Shown: positions 34,640 to 45,080 of the stretch, piece by piece
Layout of the letters: each line of letters opens with the position of its first letter
Numbering within the stretch: the first letter of the stretch is position 1
Origin: Fallopia convolvulus
Lineage: Eukaryota > Streptophyta > Magnoliopsida > Caryophyllales > Polygonaceae
DNA length: 64,000 bases
Direction of reading: 5' to 3'
Assembly: GCA_964016875.1 (NCBI GenBank)
Contig: OZ024734.1
Coordinates: 52,558,622 to 52,622,621 of the forward strand
Translations under genes and position numbers: made by a program
The notes under the pieces: generated by a model
Told to the model about the DNA's origin: nothing
The model's input: only the letters and a program-made list of their open reading frames with translations
The model's database searches: none

Positions 34640-36147
34640 ATCAATCTCATATATAGCTGAGGAGGCTGAGATTGATTTCATTTTGATCAATTTATGGTTG
34701 AGGAAGCCTAAATGATTTTCAGTTTCGTTCTTCAAAGAGGACCAAAGGCCTTCTCTGGCCGTTTGAACTCTATGTGAAATTTGTTGGTTTTCCTTCTTTG
34801 GGTTGATTTCTTAGAAAATTGTCAAGTTGTTTGAACTTGGTTATGACGACCGTCGGTGGTTTTCCGACCCGGGAATGGTTTTAGAAGGCTTGTGCTTCAG
34901 AGATTTCGACCTTTATCGACTGTCTATCTCGATTTTGCAAGAGTTCAATCCTCTTCGTCCTACTTTCTGATCGTTTCCATCGACATCGAATTTTCATGTT
35001 CACTAGTGTCCTTGATCTCTGTCGACATTGTTTTGTTCCAGTACGGTGCTTGTCGCTGAGCCTGTGGTGATAAGCTTCATGATGATGATGATGGCGTTAG
35101 GGGTGTTCAAAAATGTCCGGTCCAGTTGATCCGATCCGGTGATCCGACGATCCGCAAAAATCCGAATCCGTTGGAAAATTATCCGAATCTGATTCGATCC
35201 GAGAAAATTAGCCGGATCACTGGATCGAATCGTCAAGCCCCCCCCCCCCCCCCGGATATCCGGGGTATAATACTATACATATATATTTTGTGCAATAACA
35301 AAAAGTTTAATAGTCCAAGTAGTTTTATGTGCCTCGACTTCCTAGTACTATCCCTTTTTTGTTTGTTTTTTAATTATTTTTGATATATTTCACCCCACAA
35401 ATAAAATTAACGATAAATAAAACCTAAATCTATATTTAAAACCCCATTTTTATTTTAAATTATTTTTTCTCTTTCTTTTATGTGGATGATTATTTGGATC
35501 ATGATTTTTGGGTGAAATTTACCGATTGAATAAATTATTTGGTACTTAAATACAAAACATATAAAAATATTAATATTCGAATATCCGTCACGAATATCCG
35601 ATCTGATCCGAGCTATACGGATCAGATATCCATATAGCTCGGATTGGATACGAATATAGTTTTAGAGAAAATTTTATTGCGGATATCCGATCCGATTAGC
35701 CGGATCGGATCGGATATTCGGTTATGAACACCCCTAGATGACGTGGACTTCAATTAGCCTCATCTATGTGTGTGGTTGTTTGCCCTTCTTACGTGGACTT
35801 GTTTAGTCGTTTTTGTTTGTTTTTTGTAGTTGTGGGCTTTGGGCCTTGTGTTCTGGTTTTGGGTTTTCTTGCTTTAGTTGTTCCTTGTTCCTTGGGCCGT
35901 GTTAGGCTTTTTGTTGGTTTTTTTGTAGGCTTGACCCAAACTTAGTAGTTTAGTGCTTGTTCTCCGTTGTATGGAGTTCCATCTGGGGTTCGGTTTTCAA
36001 CCCTCTTTTGAGCTGGCTCGTGGTAGTGTGTGTGGAGTTCTCGTCTGATGTCGCCTGTTTGTCCAGTTTCGTCTTTACCGGATTGTTCGGTCATCGGTTT
36101 TCCGGTCTCTCGATTGTTCTAAGCTTGTTTGGTCAATTGAATTCTTT
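34640..36147 (+). repeat. Possible retroelement 3' end with A-rich tail
   Basis: G/T-rich sequence unlike the flanks ('gtgggctttgggccttgtgt', 'tccgttgtatggagttcc') ending in an A-rich stretch near 36150. This looks like the 3' untranslated part of a LINE or SINE, but no conserved domain is readable. A hAT-type MITE interrupts it at 35098-35736. Confidence 0.3.
35098..35736. mobile_element. hAT-type MITE
   Basis: Perfect 12-bp ends TAGGGGTGTTCA and TGAACACCCCTA. Flanked by the 8-bp near-duplicates GATGGCGT and GATGACGT (one mismatch), the size expected for hAT elements. The interior is rich in CCGGATC and ATCCGAT words and contains 16 consecutive C at 35238-35253. No transposase. Confidence 0.85.
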
Positions 36148-36926
36148 CCTACTCAAAAAATATAAAAAATACCATTAAAAATCTAAAATTTTCTAAATAT
36201 AATGATCAATTAATTACTAGGGTAAATTACAGAAAATCACCCCTTATTTAACCGAGTTTGCAAAAAACCACTCTATATTTCATTTTTTTTTTACAAAAAA
36301 ACCACCCTTTATTTATATTTCGTTTTCATTTAACCACCCGAACCAATTTTTCACCCAATTTTGTGTCAAATAAGGGTCAAAAGACAATATTGCCCCTAAT
36401 CTATTGTGAATTAAATTATAGAAAATCATCCCTTATCCAACCAAGTTTAAAAAAAACACCCTTTGTTTAATTTTTTTTTTATATAGAAAACCACCCTTTA
36501 TTTATATTTCGTTTTCATTTAACCACCTGAACCAATTTTCTATACAATTTTCCGTCAAATAAGAGTCAAAAGATTTATCTCACAATAGCATAGGGGCAAT
36601 TCTGTCTTTTGTCCCTCTTATTTGATAGAAATTAATTGGATGGAAAATCAGTTCGTGTGTTTAAATGAAAACGGAATATAAATAAAGGGTGGTTTTCTAT
36701 AAAAAAAAATGAAATAAAGAGTGGTTTTTTTGCAAACTCGGTTAAATAAGGGTGGTTTTCTATAATTCACCCTAATTACTAACCATCCTTTAGAGCCAAT
36801 AGATAGAGAGAGAAAAATCAATACAAGCATTTTTCAACACATTCATTAAATAAAAATTCTAAAAAAATAAGTTTTGATAAACAAAAATTTGAATTTAGAA
36901 AGACAAGTAAAACTAAACGGAGGGAA
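36148..36926. mobile_element. Stowaway MITE interrupted by a foldback MITE
   Basis: The outer parts (36148-36219 and 36773-36926) match the Stowaway at 49970-50239 in order, including 'aaaattttctaaat', 'ttaattacta', 'ccaatagat' and 'gagaaaaa.tcaata'. The right end is ACGGAGGGA. The left terminal repeat is eroded. Confidence 0.65.
36220..36772. mobile_element. Mutator-type foldback MITE
   Basis: Ends GGGTAAATTACAGAAAATCA and, in reverse complement at the right, GGGTGAATTATAGAAAACCA. The inverted homology extends well over 100 bp inward ('accaccctttatttatattt'). Flanked by the exact 9-bp duplication TAATTACTA, the size made by Mutator-like transposases. Non-coding. Confidence 0.85.
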
Positions 36927-37579
36927 TAAAAATGGTAGAAGCCCCATATCTTCAAATCTATCCTAATACATTATAAAGCGTAAACCATCTCTGTTGAAAA
37001 AATTGCTCCACATGACGTAGCTTTAATAAATTAACTTTAAAAAATAAATTTAAACAATTATATTATACTTCCTCCGTCCCCTTTTGTTTGTTCAGTATTT
37101 CATTTCGGGCGTCCCGAAATATTTGTCGTATTCCCCCTTTTCCTTTTTTTTATTCATACATTTATTACAAAAATACCCTCAAGCAATATCACTTTTTATC
37201 CACTTTTTAATTTTACGTCCCCTCAACTATTCATCTTCTCCAACCTCCATTAAATTCCATCGTACACAACCTAATTTTTTAAATCCATCCATTTTTATGA
37301 TTTCAATTTTTTTATCCAATTTTTTTCAACATTCAGAAATAAAAAATGAACATTAAAAATAAAGATTGCAATGGAATTTTTTTATCCAATTTATTTTTAT
37401 CAACCTTGAAAATGAAATTTACAATGTCTATTTTTATCCCATTTGTTGCATTAAAAAAATTGTGTATAGTGTTTATTTATCCATTTCTATTTCGATCAAA
37501 AATGGAAATATGTGTACAATTGTTGGACATGATCGTTGCTTTAGGATTTCTTTTGATTTCGGGCATATGCTTGAGAGAC

Positions 37580-38807
37580 TAGATCTTGCTTTTGGTCCAT
37601 GGGTTGCTTTTGAGCTTTTTGGACTTGATTGCTTTGATCCATTTTCGGACCCAATTGCTTGCTCTAAAGAAACCCTAAAGCTCTCCATCTCTCATTTCTC
37701 TCGTCGCACTCAATCTCTCCTCTCTCCTCTCTCTCTCTCTCTCTCTCTCCTCTCTCTATGAAAACCTAGGCGATTGAGCCTCCTTCCCTCGAGCTCTCAA
37801 ATAAGCTCTCGATTCCTCTCTTTTTTTTGTCGAAGCTCTCATCACACATTCTCGATTGCTCTAAATCTCTGGATTCTCATAAGATCTCTCTTCGTTTTTT
37901 TGTGGTGCTCGATTATTGCTCTCAATCTCTCGATCTCTCAGAAAGGTATGTGAATCTCTCCATCACTTCAAGTTCTCACGATTTTTCCTCTAAATATCTG
38001 GTTTTTTCTCCTTTACGCTCTTGGTTTTTGTCAATGTTTTGTTTGTTCACCAGATCTATCATCTTTTTTGTGTATTTCGGGGTTTTTTTTTGCTTTGAAT
38101 CTCTCTTTTTTTTTTGCTTTGAATCTCCAGATCTATAGATTGCTTTCAACAAGAGATCTCTCTTTTTTCGTTTTTGTTTTCAAACTCTCTTTTTTTCTTT
38201 GAATCTCTCACTTTCTCTCTATTATTGTCGATCTCTTGGTATTTTGTCAAGATCTCTTGTTTGTTCTTTGGATCTCGACTTTCCTCTCTATGTTTTGCTC
38301 AAAATCTCTCATTTTCTCTTTTTTTTTTCAAGCTCGTGTTCATTCTTTGGAACTCGACTTTCCTCTCTTTTTTTTTGCTCTAAATCGCTCATTTTCTCTT
38401 TTTTTTGCAAGCTCGTGTTCATTCTTTTGGATCTGTGTTTTTCTTCTAAATCTCTGTTTGTTGCGAGCACTTGCCAAGATCTCTTTGTTTTTTTACAATC
38501 TCTGAAGTATTTGTCTCGATTTTGCTCTCAATCTCACGTTCTATTTTGCCATTATTTTGGTTCAGTTTTTTTGCCATGATCAAATTTTTATCGATCTGTT
38601 TTTGCTATTCTAATTCGCATTTTTTGAGAGCAAGAATGAGAGAAACACTTGAGGGTGATGCATGTCTTGCTTGCATTAACCCTCGATATCTCAAGTATGC
38701 AAAATTGCACTCTCCTTTCTCTTTTTTTTCTCTCAATCTATATTGCATCTCACAATATATCTCTTTTGTTTGTGTGTCATGCAGGTCCCCTCAATCCTTT
38801 AGTTGAC
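37580..38807 (+). promoter_or_regulatory. Gene-leader-like CT-rich region inside the mariner element
   Basis: Near 37670 is AAACCCTAAAG, a telo-box-like word found at starts of many plant housekeeping genes. It is followed by a long C/T-rich leader with (CT)n at about 37725-37750. A possible leader intron runs from a GTATGTG donor near 37947 to the acceptor TCATGCAG at 38784, just before the ATG at 38808. Open frames in this stretch are low-complexity artefacts. Confidence 0.35.
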
Positions 38808-39095
38808 ATGAGTTGTGAATCAAATAGCGATGAGTTTGATGGTCCCCTGCCATCGCAAGAAACAGAGTCGTATGAATGCTCTGGTTATCCGAATTTTGAG
38901 TGAGTAAATGAATGTGCTGGCAACCACTCCTACAGTCCCCGACGTTCGGAATCTATAGTTGAGTGTGATCTCGAGAATGATGTTGATGATGCTTGTGTTG
39001 AGTCTCATCCTGCGCCCCCAGAGAATGTTGTGTTGCCTACTAATGTTGAAGAGGATGCCTCTGAAAATGCCCCATCTGAAAATGAGGAAGCTTAA
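38808..39095 (+). pseudogene. Short acidic reading frame with one internal stop
   Basis: From ATG 38808 the same frame runs 95 codons to TAA 39093-39095, broken once by TGA at 38901-38903. Before the stop it reads MSCESNSDEFDGPLPSQETE and onward. After the stop it stays acidic (ECDLENDVDDACVE, then NVEEDASENAPSENEEA). About a third of residues are Asp or Glu. No family is recognised. The GTGAGTAA at 38899 could be a splice donor instead, in which case the TGA would be intronic. It lies inside the mariner element, opposite to the transposase. Confidence 0.35.
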
Positions 39096-39399
39096 CCAAG
39101 ATATGTCCCCTTCTCCTTTTCCTTATTACATTCTGAGAATTCTTGCTTTGTTGTGATGTGTGACTTGTTTGAGATTGTTGATGATGCTTTGTTGTTGCTA
39201 TGGAATGTTGATGACAATGTTGAGTGCTTGCATGTTGTTGATGTTGTGATTCATCTAAGGTTGGTGTTGTTGTTGATGCACAATGGTCTAGTGCAATTCT
39301 TTTGTTGCATTTGTGTGTGATTGAATGCATGTGTGTGTGACTGTGAATGCATGTTCGTTTTTGAATCAATGTTGTTGCCGGTGTGAGTCATCCGATGTT

Positions 39400-40140
39400 G
39401 TTGATGCAAAAACCTTATATGTTCTGTTGCATTTATATATTTTCAATGATGAAATTTTCATGAAAACTGAGTTGCAAATTCTTTTTTAGTTTAAATAGGA
39501 TAGAAATAAGATTTTTTGAGCTAACAAGATTTCAGGAAAAAAGGGGTCGAAATTCACTCAAGGAGGCTACGGTGGCTCGTTAACGACCCAGTTCGGACGA
39601 CCCGATTCGTCACAATACGGGGCAGGTAAGTAACTCTAACCTTATATGTTTGCAAACTGAGTTGCAAACCTTATATGTTGTTGATGCAATGGCCTCAAGT
39701 TTAATGAGGCCATTGCATATTTAGGTTTTTGCTTTGATTTCGTGTCAATGATGGTTATTGGGACATCTGAGATATTTTATGTAAATCAATGATGAAGTAT
39801 TTATGAAAATTGAGATGCAATTTCATTTATGCACTTGCCTTTGCATGCATTAGGAAACCAACCTTAATTATAGTTGAATAAGGCCTTTGCATATTTAGGT
39901 TTTGTGCTTTGATTTTGTGTCAATGATGGCTATGGGGACATCTGAGAAATTTTATGTAAATCAATGATGAAGTCTTATGAAAACTGAGAGGCAAATTCAG
40001 TATATGCACTTGTTTGTATATGCATTAGGAAACCAACATTAATTAGGGTTGAATGCGACCTTTGCATATATAGGTTTTGTGCATGGAATTTGTCTCAACG
40101 ATGGTTATGGGGACATCTGAGATTATTATTTGTAATTCAA
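39400..40140 (+). repeat. Tandem array, period about 175-178 bp
   Basis: Three clear units share 'atttaggttttgtgctttga', 'gtcaatgatgg.tat' and 'gggacatctgaga', at about 39718, 39892 and 40067. A partial unit precedes the Athila fragment ('atgaaaactgagttgcaaa'). The units differ at many positions. Confidence 0.75.
39479..39642 (+). mobile_element. Trapped fragment of the Athila-type element
   Basis: 164 bp nearly identical to 25260-25443 and 27210-27358. It starts in the T-rich intron tail, includes the acceptor GATTTCAG, the exon-like stretch with one palindrome (39577) and the donor GGGCAG/GTAAGT, then stops. Like copy 2 it lacks the 22 bp between palindromes. It has CACAATACGGGG where copy 1 has CACAATACAGGG and copy 2 CATAATACGGGG, so it came from a third source copy. 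No LTR accompanies it. Confidence 0.9.
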
Positions 40141-40352
40141 TATTTATGTGTTTTGACTTTAGCTTGTAAATTCAGTGTATGCACTTGCCATGTTTGTCTT
40201 GACATTTTTCACTTTGCATTTTCAAAAAGATGCCAAAATATATTGATGGTCGTCTTACATTTCCTGACCTATATTGAACTGCCATTACACATATTCATTT
40301 ACAAAAACCTTATAATGTACACAAAAGAGATTCTTACATATCTAAATTAAAC

Positions 40353-43300
40353 CTAAATATATTGATTGTCATCTACAACATCCTCCTCATTGTCTTGCTC
40401 CCCATGGGTTGCTTGAGTCCCCATAGTCTGTGCAACCCCATGAACTTTTTCCCATGCTTGCATAACTGCCCAATAAGGTGTTTCTACTTGAGTTGGTAGA
40501 TTCCCTTGAGCTCTTAATTTGTTCTTCCCCACATGTGGCACATCATAGTCATTGCTCCCATTGACCTTGAGTATCTAATTCATGCAATATTTCAATGTTA
40601 GCCATACATTACTTAATGTTATTGGGTCTAGCTCATAGAAAGCTTGATGTACAACCTCTAGCATATGCTCAATATTCTTTGTCATTTTCTTGTGCATAAG
40701 TGATTGGATGCTTTTGAAAAACCACAAATCTAAGATGTTTAAATCTGAACTGTTGGGTGGTTGCTGAATTAAAATGAATGTGAAGTCATCTTGTTTGTAT
40801 ACTTGTTGCCACTCTGCATCCTCTTGAGTTATATGTGCCTTTGCATTGTCTTGTTGGATGAAAATCACCTTGTGTCCTGCATGTTGTGACCATTTTTCCT
40901 TTATGGTTGGAATAATCTGATCAATAAGCATGCGCCTTGTGACTTGTTTGTTGACTGATTCAACAAGCTTAGTTACAATTGTCCCCTTCTCTCTATTCTT
41001 GGATTTTTCTCTTTGCTGGTACTTGATATGTAAATGGAAAAATGCCTATTTTCTCATCAAATATGCATTGTCCCTCTGAGTTGAATCTAGGCCTTGTTAC
41101 TGCAGCTATGAACATAACCTTGGGAATGAACTTGCTTGAGCTTGCAACTCTATACTTACCCTTGTCATTCTGTGCTGGATAAACTCTTTGTGTTTTCTTG
41201 CTCAAATGAAACCACTTTTCATCAATATGATCAAAATCAAACATGGTGTAATATTGCTTCTTACTCTCTGCGTTACTCTCTTGTAATAGATTTAATATCC
41301 ATTCTAACCTTGTGGTCATGTTTGATTCTTTTATACCTGGGTGTAGTGGATTTGTATGTGGATGATAGCTTGCATATAGGAGTAGTTTAGATGCATTTTT
41401 TATATATGTTTTAGTTAGTTTTAGGTTAGTTTTTATGTATTTTTTAGGTTTTTGTGTTGTCGGGTATTATGCGCTGGTTTGCTCGGTTTTGCAGGTTTAT
41501 AGGTTAAGGAGCAACAGCGGGGCGAGATCTTGATTGACCATGGCGGTGGTGGACGAGTAAAAGAAGTTAGGAGGTGTTGCAATGAAGATTGAAGAAGTAG
41601 ATATGAAGAACTAAAGTCCAACGGGATGAAGCAACAAGTGAGACACGCCAGCATTGGTGGCGCGGGCTGGTGAGCAACATGGCGCGGCCGCGGCACCCTG
41701 GGAATGCCCGCACCACTCTGTTCCGTTGCGAGAAGGTTGGGCCGATCAAATGGGCTTCGGGTTGGAATTTATTAGGTCTTTTCCGACTAGTTTAATCTAA
41801 TTTCGGGATATTTTATCTTTGGATATCTTAGGGGTATTTAAACCTTGTTTTAGTTTTCTCTCTCAATCATTATCATAACTTTTGATCAACTTTTGGAGGC
41901 TAGGGTTTTCTCTCAAGGAAGAACCTTTGAACCTTTGTAAGTTTGATTTTAATTCAATTATGCATTGCTAATTTCTCTTGTGTTTGACTAGTTTTGAATT
42001 CATGATTTGTATGTAGTTGTGAGGTTTGATTGATTCTCAACAAACTTGAATAGAAATTATTCCTTGTGCTTAATTGAATCTAAATTAGGGTTTTATTAGA
42101 TTAGCTACCTAATTGAATTTCTAGTTACAACTGAATCTGATTAATTACCGGTCGGAGTTAATTTGATCAAGAGTATACTTTAATCAATTTAGTACCGGTT
42201 GGACAAGTTGGTTAAAGAAGGGAATAAATTCACAAGTCACCTAGATGTCTGGTTGCTCTAAGTGTTTGTTTCTATTGATAACTTGAATCATCATGTTGTT
42301 ATTTAATTGAATCTAGAAGGTCTTCTAGGTTATTAGATAATTAGGGTTGTTAGACTGGTAGTTCTAGCAACTAAATCTGAAGTTTGGGTTTTAATCCTTA
42401 GTAGGATCATTATCCACAATCGATTGTTCAAGTGAGAAGAGAATCGATGATCAATAAAGCAATATCATGATGGATCTAATTAGTTGAACACGCTTTTCTC
42501 ATATTTGTTAAACTCAATCATATTTGCATTCTTAGATAGTTTTCTAATTTGCATAGTAGTTTAGATTTTCAATCAATAAACTCCCCATATTAGTTACTTG
42601 GCACTTAAGCAATAACATCTTTACACGAGTCTCTGTGGGTTCGACCCTTACTTACCGCTCTACTGAGTTTGGTAAAGTTAAGGATTCTTTGATAGGTATA
42701 ACGACCACCGAAAATACCTCATCAGTGGATTTATAGCTTTTGTTGCACTAATCTATGGAATGTACTCTTTGAAATGTTGAGTTGAGCAGCTAAATCCCTT
42801 ATGCATGACCGGTCCCCCCATGTTGATGGTTGTGATTGTAGTCTCTTGGATTTTAAGTTTTTTCCTTCCACACTTGTGGTAATTTGTATTGAAATTAAGT
42901 TGTCCTCCATGTTCTTGTTGCCGATATGTCTTCCAAAGTCTTACAATTGTCCTCGATGACACATGAAATTGTATTGCTACAACTTGAATTGCATTCCTTG
43001 GAAGTTGTCCCCCTTCTACCATGTTTAGAAGCATCATAATGATGTGCAATTTTTTCCACTGCCGAGCCTGCTTATATATGATTGATGATGAGCTGGTGTG
43101 CTTTGCCCTACTTCTGGTTGATTTTGATTATGTCCCTGCTCATTAATGGCCTCATCTTTCGGTTGATGTTGATTTTGTCCTTGCTCATTAATGGCCTCAT
43201 CTTCGGAAATTGAGGCCTTAATTAAGATCAAATTCAAGTTGTCCATGTTCATTAGTCATCATCTAGAAGTGGGGCTTCATTGAGATTAAAGCATGAAGCC

Positions 43301-43509
43301 ATAACTCCAGGCAGTGATGTTTTGTTTTTTTCTTGAATTTTCAGTGTAAATGTTATGTTTAAACTGGTAGCTTGAAGATGTAAATGGTGGATTTGTGGTG
43401 GTTCTGTATTTAAAGCTAGGGAATGTTGTAAAAATGGGGAACCGTGGGTGTATAAATCCTGCATTTCCATTGGTTGTTTGATATGTAAGCTCGATTGTGA
43501 TTGATCCAA
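40353..43509 (-). pseudogene. Mariner-like transposase, broken
   Basis: Fragments in order on the minus strand: 43509-43034, a low-complexity N-terminal part in two frames. 43049-42753, a helix-turn-helix DNA-binding part (FHVSSRTIVRLWKTYRQQ, CGRKKL). 41319-40993, with HIDEKWFHLSKKT holding the first catalytic Asp. 40931-40575, with FIQQDNAKAHIT (second Asp) and PNSSDLNILDLWFFKSIQSL (third Asp). 40541-40353, a C-terminal tail. This is the DDD triad of plant mariner transposases, which cut at TA. Breaks: a frame change before 43250, a stop after the helix-turn-helix part, a solo-LTR insertion at 41363-42724, a stop near 40991 and a TAG at 40576-40578. Not functional. Confidence 0.88.
41363..42724. 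mobile_element. Solo LTR inside the mariner transposase
   Basis: Begins TGATAGCTTGC, ends ACCTCATCA, 1362 bp, flanked by the exact duplication GTGGA (41358-41362 and 42725-42729). The end words 'tgtgggttcgacccttactt' are typical of plant Ty3/gypsy LTRs, and a TATTTAAA box lies near 41830. No internal region remains, so it arose by LTR-LTR recombination. A short GC-rich patch (GGCGCGGCCGCGGCACC) is at 41680-41696. Confidence 0.88.
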
Positions 43510-43652
43510 AAACTTGTGGAGGATTACTGTAATTTTGACTAGAATAAACTGTTCAATAAATTAAATATTCTGTTGTTTTTCATGTACACTTTTTCCCCTC
43601 CTTAAATATTGTGCCCTCTATCCTTTTTGCAAATAAAACGAGACAGAGGGAG

Positions 43653-45080
43653 TACTTGCTAGAAACTCTAACCTTATTGTCTTTAATTTATATTATTATA
43701 TTGATATATATTTTTTCTTTATCATAGCTTCTCTACCAATCTTTATATTTTTCATACTTACAAACGTTATCTTATTTATATAATACGAAGTAAAAGATAA
43801 AAACCCTAATACATAACCTCACGTTTGATTCAAATGAAACAAACCCTTATCCTATAGCATGATCCACATGCACTTTTCCTAGTTCGTAGTGTACTTTTCA
43901 TACAAAAAGTGCATTACAAAATACGAAAAGTACATTACAAACAAACTCTTGTACAAACTAGGAAAAGTGCACTAAAAAGTATGAAAAGTGCAATACGAAA
44001 AAGTGCAATCCGAAATAGGAAAAGTGCACTACAAAATACGAAAAATGCACTGAAAATACGAAAAGTGCACTAGAGAATATAAAAAGTGTACTATGAACAA
44101 GAAAAAGTGTATAAGGAGCATGTTATACGATAAGAGTTTGTTTCATTTGAATTGAACCAAACTCACATAACCTCAATAAATTAACTTTTAAAAAATAATT
44201 TTAATAAATTATATTATCTTTTTTTTAGATAGTCTACCCTAATTCTTTTTATCTTTATAAAAATCAAGTATTATATATATATATATTAGTTTCATAAAAA
44301 AACTATTTAAAATATTAAATTCAATTGAACTTAATATTTTAATATCAATAAATTTAAGGCAAGACCTCAAAAAACAATAAAATATATTTAAATATATTCT
44401 ACTGCACACTTGTAGCGTCAATTTCAATTTTCACTTTATTAAGGGGTCCAAACCTTCGTCCGAAAGGATGCATTAGACTGACTTAATCCACCTAATTTTT
44501 ATCTATTTAAAAAAAATTAAAATATGGGGTACCATCTAAAAAATAATTTTTATATCTTAAATAATTTAATTATGATATTATATACATACATTTTATATTT
44601 TATATTAATTTAGTAAAATTTATATTTTTATTAAAATCATTCTGTGAATTTCACGTCAGTTTAACTAATTCTAATAAATACACTTCATGCAACTAATTTC
44701 ATAAAACCATTTCTGATAAATATATCCCCAAAATTTGAAATTCTTGCATTCAATCATACTGTAGTTTACATTCAAACAAAATACATTTTTTGAATTTCAA
44801 AAACACATTTATTATAATTATTGCATTTTACGTGTGAATAAAAACAACACAGGCTATAATGCTATATTTTGATGTAGGAAAATATCGCCTGCCCTTCACG
44901 AGTGATTCAGTATTTCAGTTATCGCCTTTTAAAATTTTCGAATAAAATATAAAAACAAACAAAACGAAAGGATATCGTTGGAAACAGGAAACACTGCCTT
45001 CCCGAGATTTTCAGCTTAGCTACGATGAGAAGAACATTCCTGCTTTCTCCCGCACTCGCCTGCTCGTAAACTCATCTCCA
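43653..45080. other. Intergenic region upstream of the PP2C gene
   Basis: AT-rich. Contains the Mutator-like MITE at 43822-44165 and, near its 3' end, the presumed PP2C promoter. The C/T-rich leader 'cctgctttctcccgcactcg' begins near 45040. No other gene is seen. Confidence 0.4.
43822..44165. mobile_element. Mutator-like MITE with an internal minisatellite
   Basis: Inverted ends CGTTTGATTCAAATGAAAC and, reversed at the right, GTTTGGTTCAATTCAAATG. Flanked by the exact 10-bp CATAACCTCA (43812-43821 and 44166-44175). The interior repeats AAAAGTGCACTA-type words about a dozen times with variable spacers (TACGAAAAGTGCA). Non-coding. Confidence 0.7.

Larger units (their letters stand above)
37068..43652 (-). 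mobile_element. Mariner-like element (plant MLE) with nested insertions
   Basis: Ends CTTCCTCCGTCCCCTTTTG and, reversed at the right, CTCCCTCTGTCTCGTTTTA, each bordered by TA. It contains a broken mariner transposase on the minus strand (40353-43509), a nested solo LTR (41363-42724), a tandem array (about 39400-40140), an Athila fragment (39479-39642) and a gene-like passenger stretch on the plus strand (about 37580-39095). At 6.6 kb (5.2 kb without the solo LTR) it is as long as full plant mariner elements. No intact transposase, so immobile on its own. Confidence 0.75.

Noticed and set aside
37366..38806. Overlapping Phe/Ser/Leu-rich frames in the mariner element
   Set aside because: Products of a C/T-rich leader-like stretch. 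All are low complexity and none has a domain.
38820..39369. His/Gln-rich minus-strand frames near the acidic frame
   Set aside because: They read the reverse of TGTTGATG-type simple repeats and lack start context.
40136..41390. Plus-strand frames over the mariner region
   Set aside because: Antisense shadows of the transposase fragments, which carry the recognisable DDD motifs on the minus strand.
43880..44120. Regularly repeated AAAAGTGCACTA words considered as a CRISPR array
   Set aside because: Spacer lengths are irregular and short, and the DNA is plant nuclear. It is a minisatellite inside a MITE.
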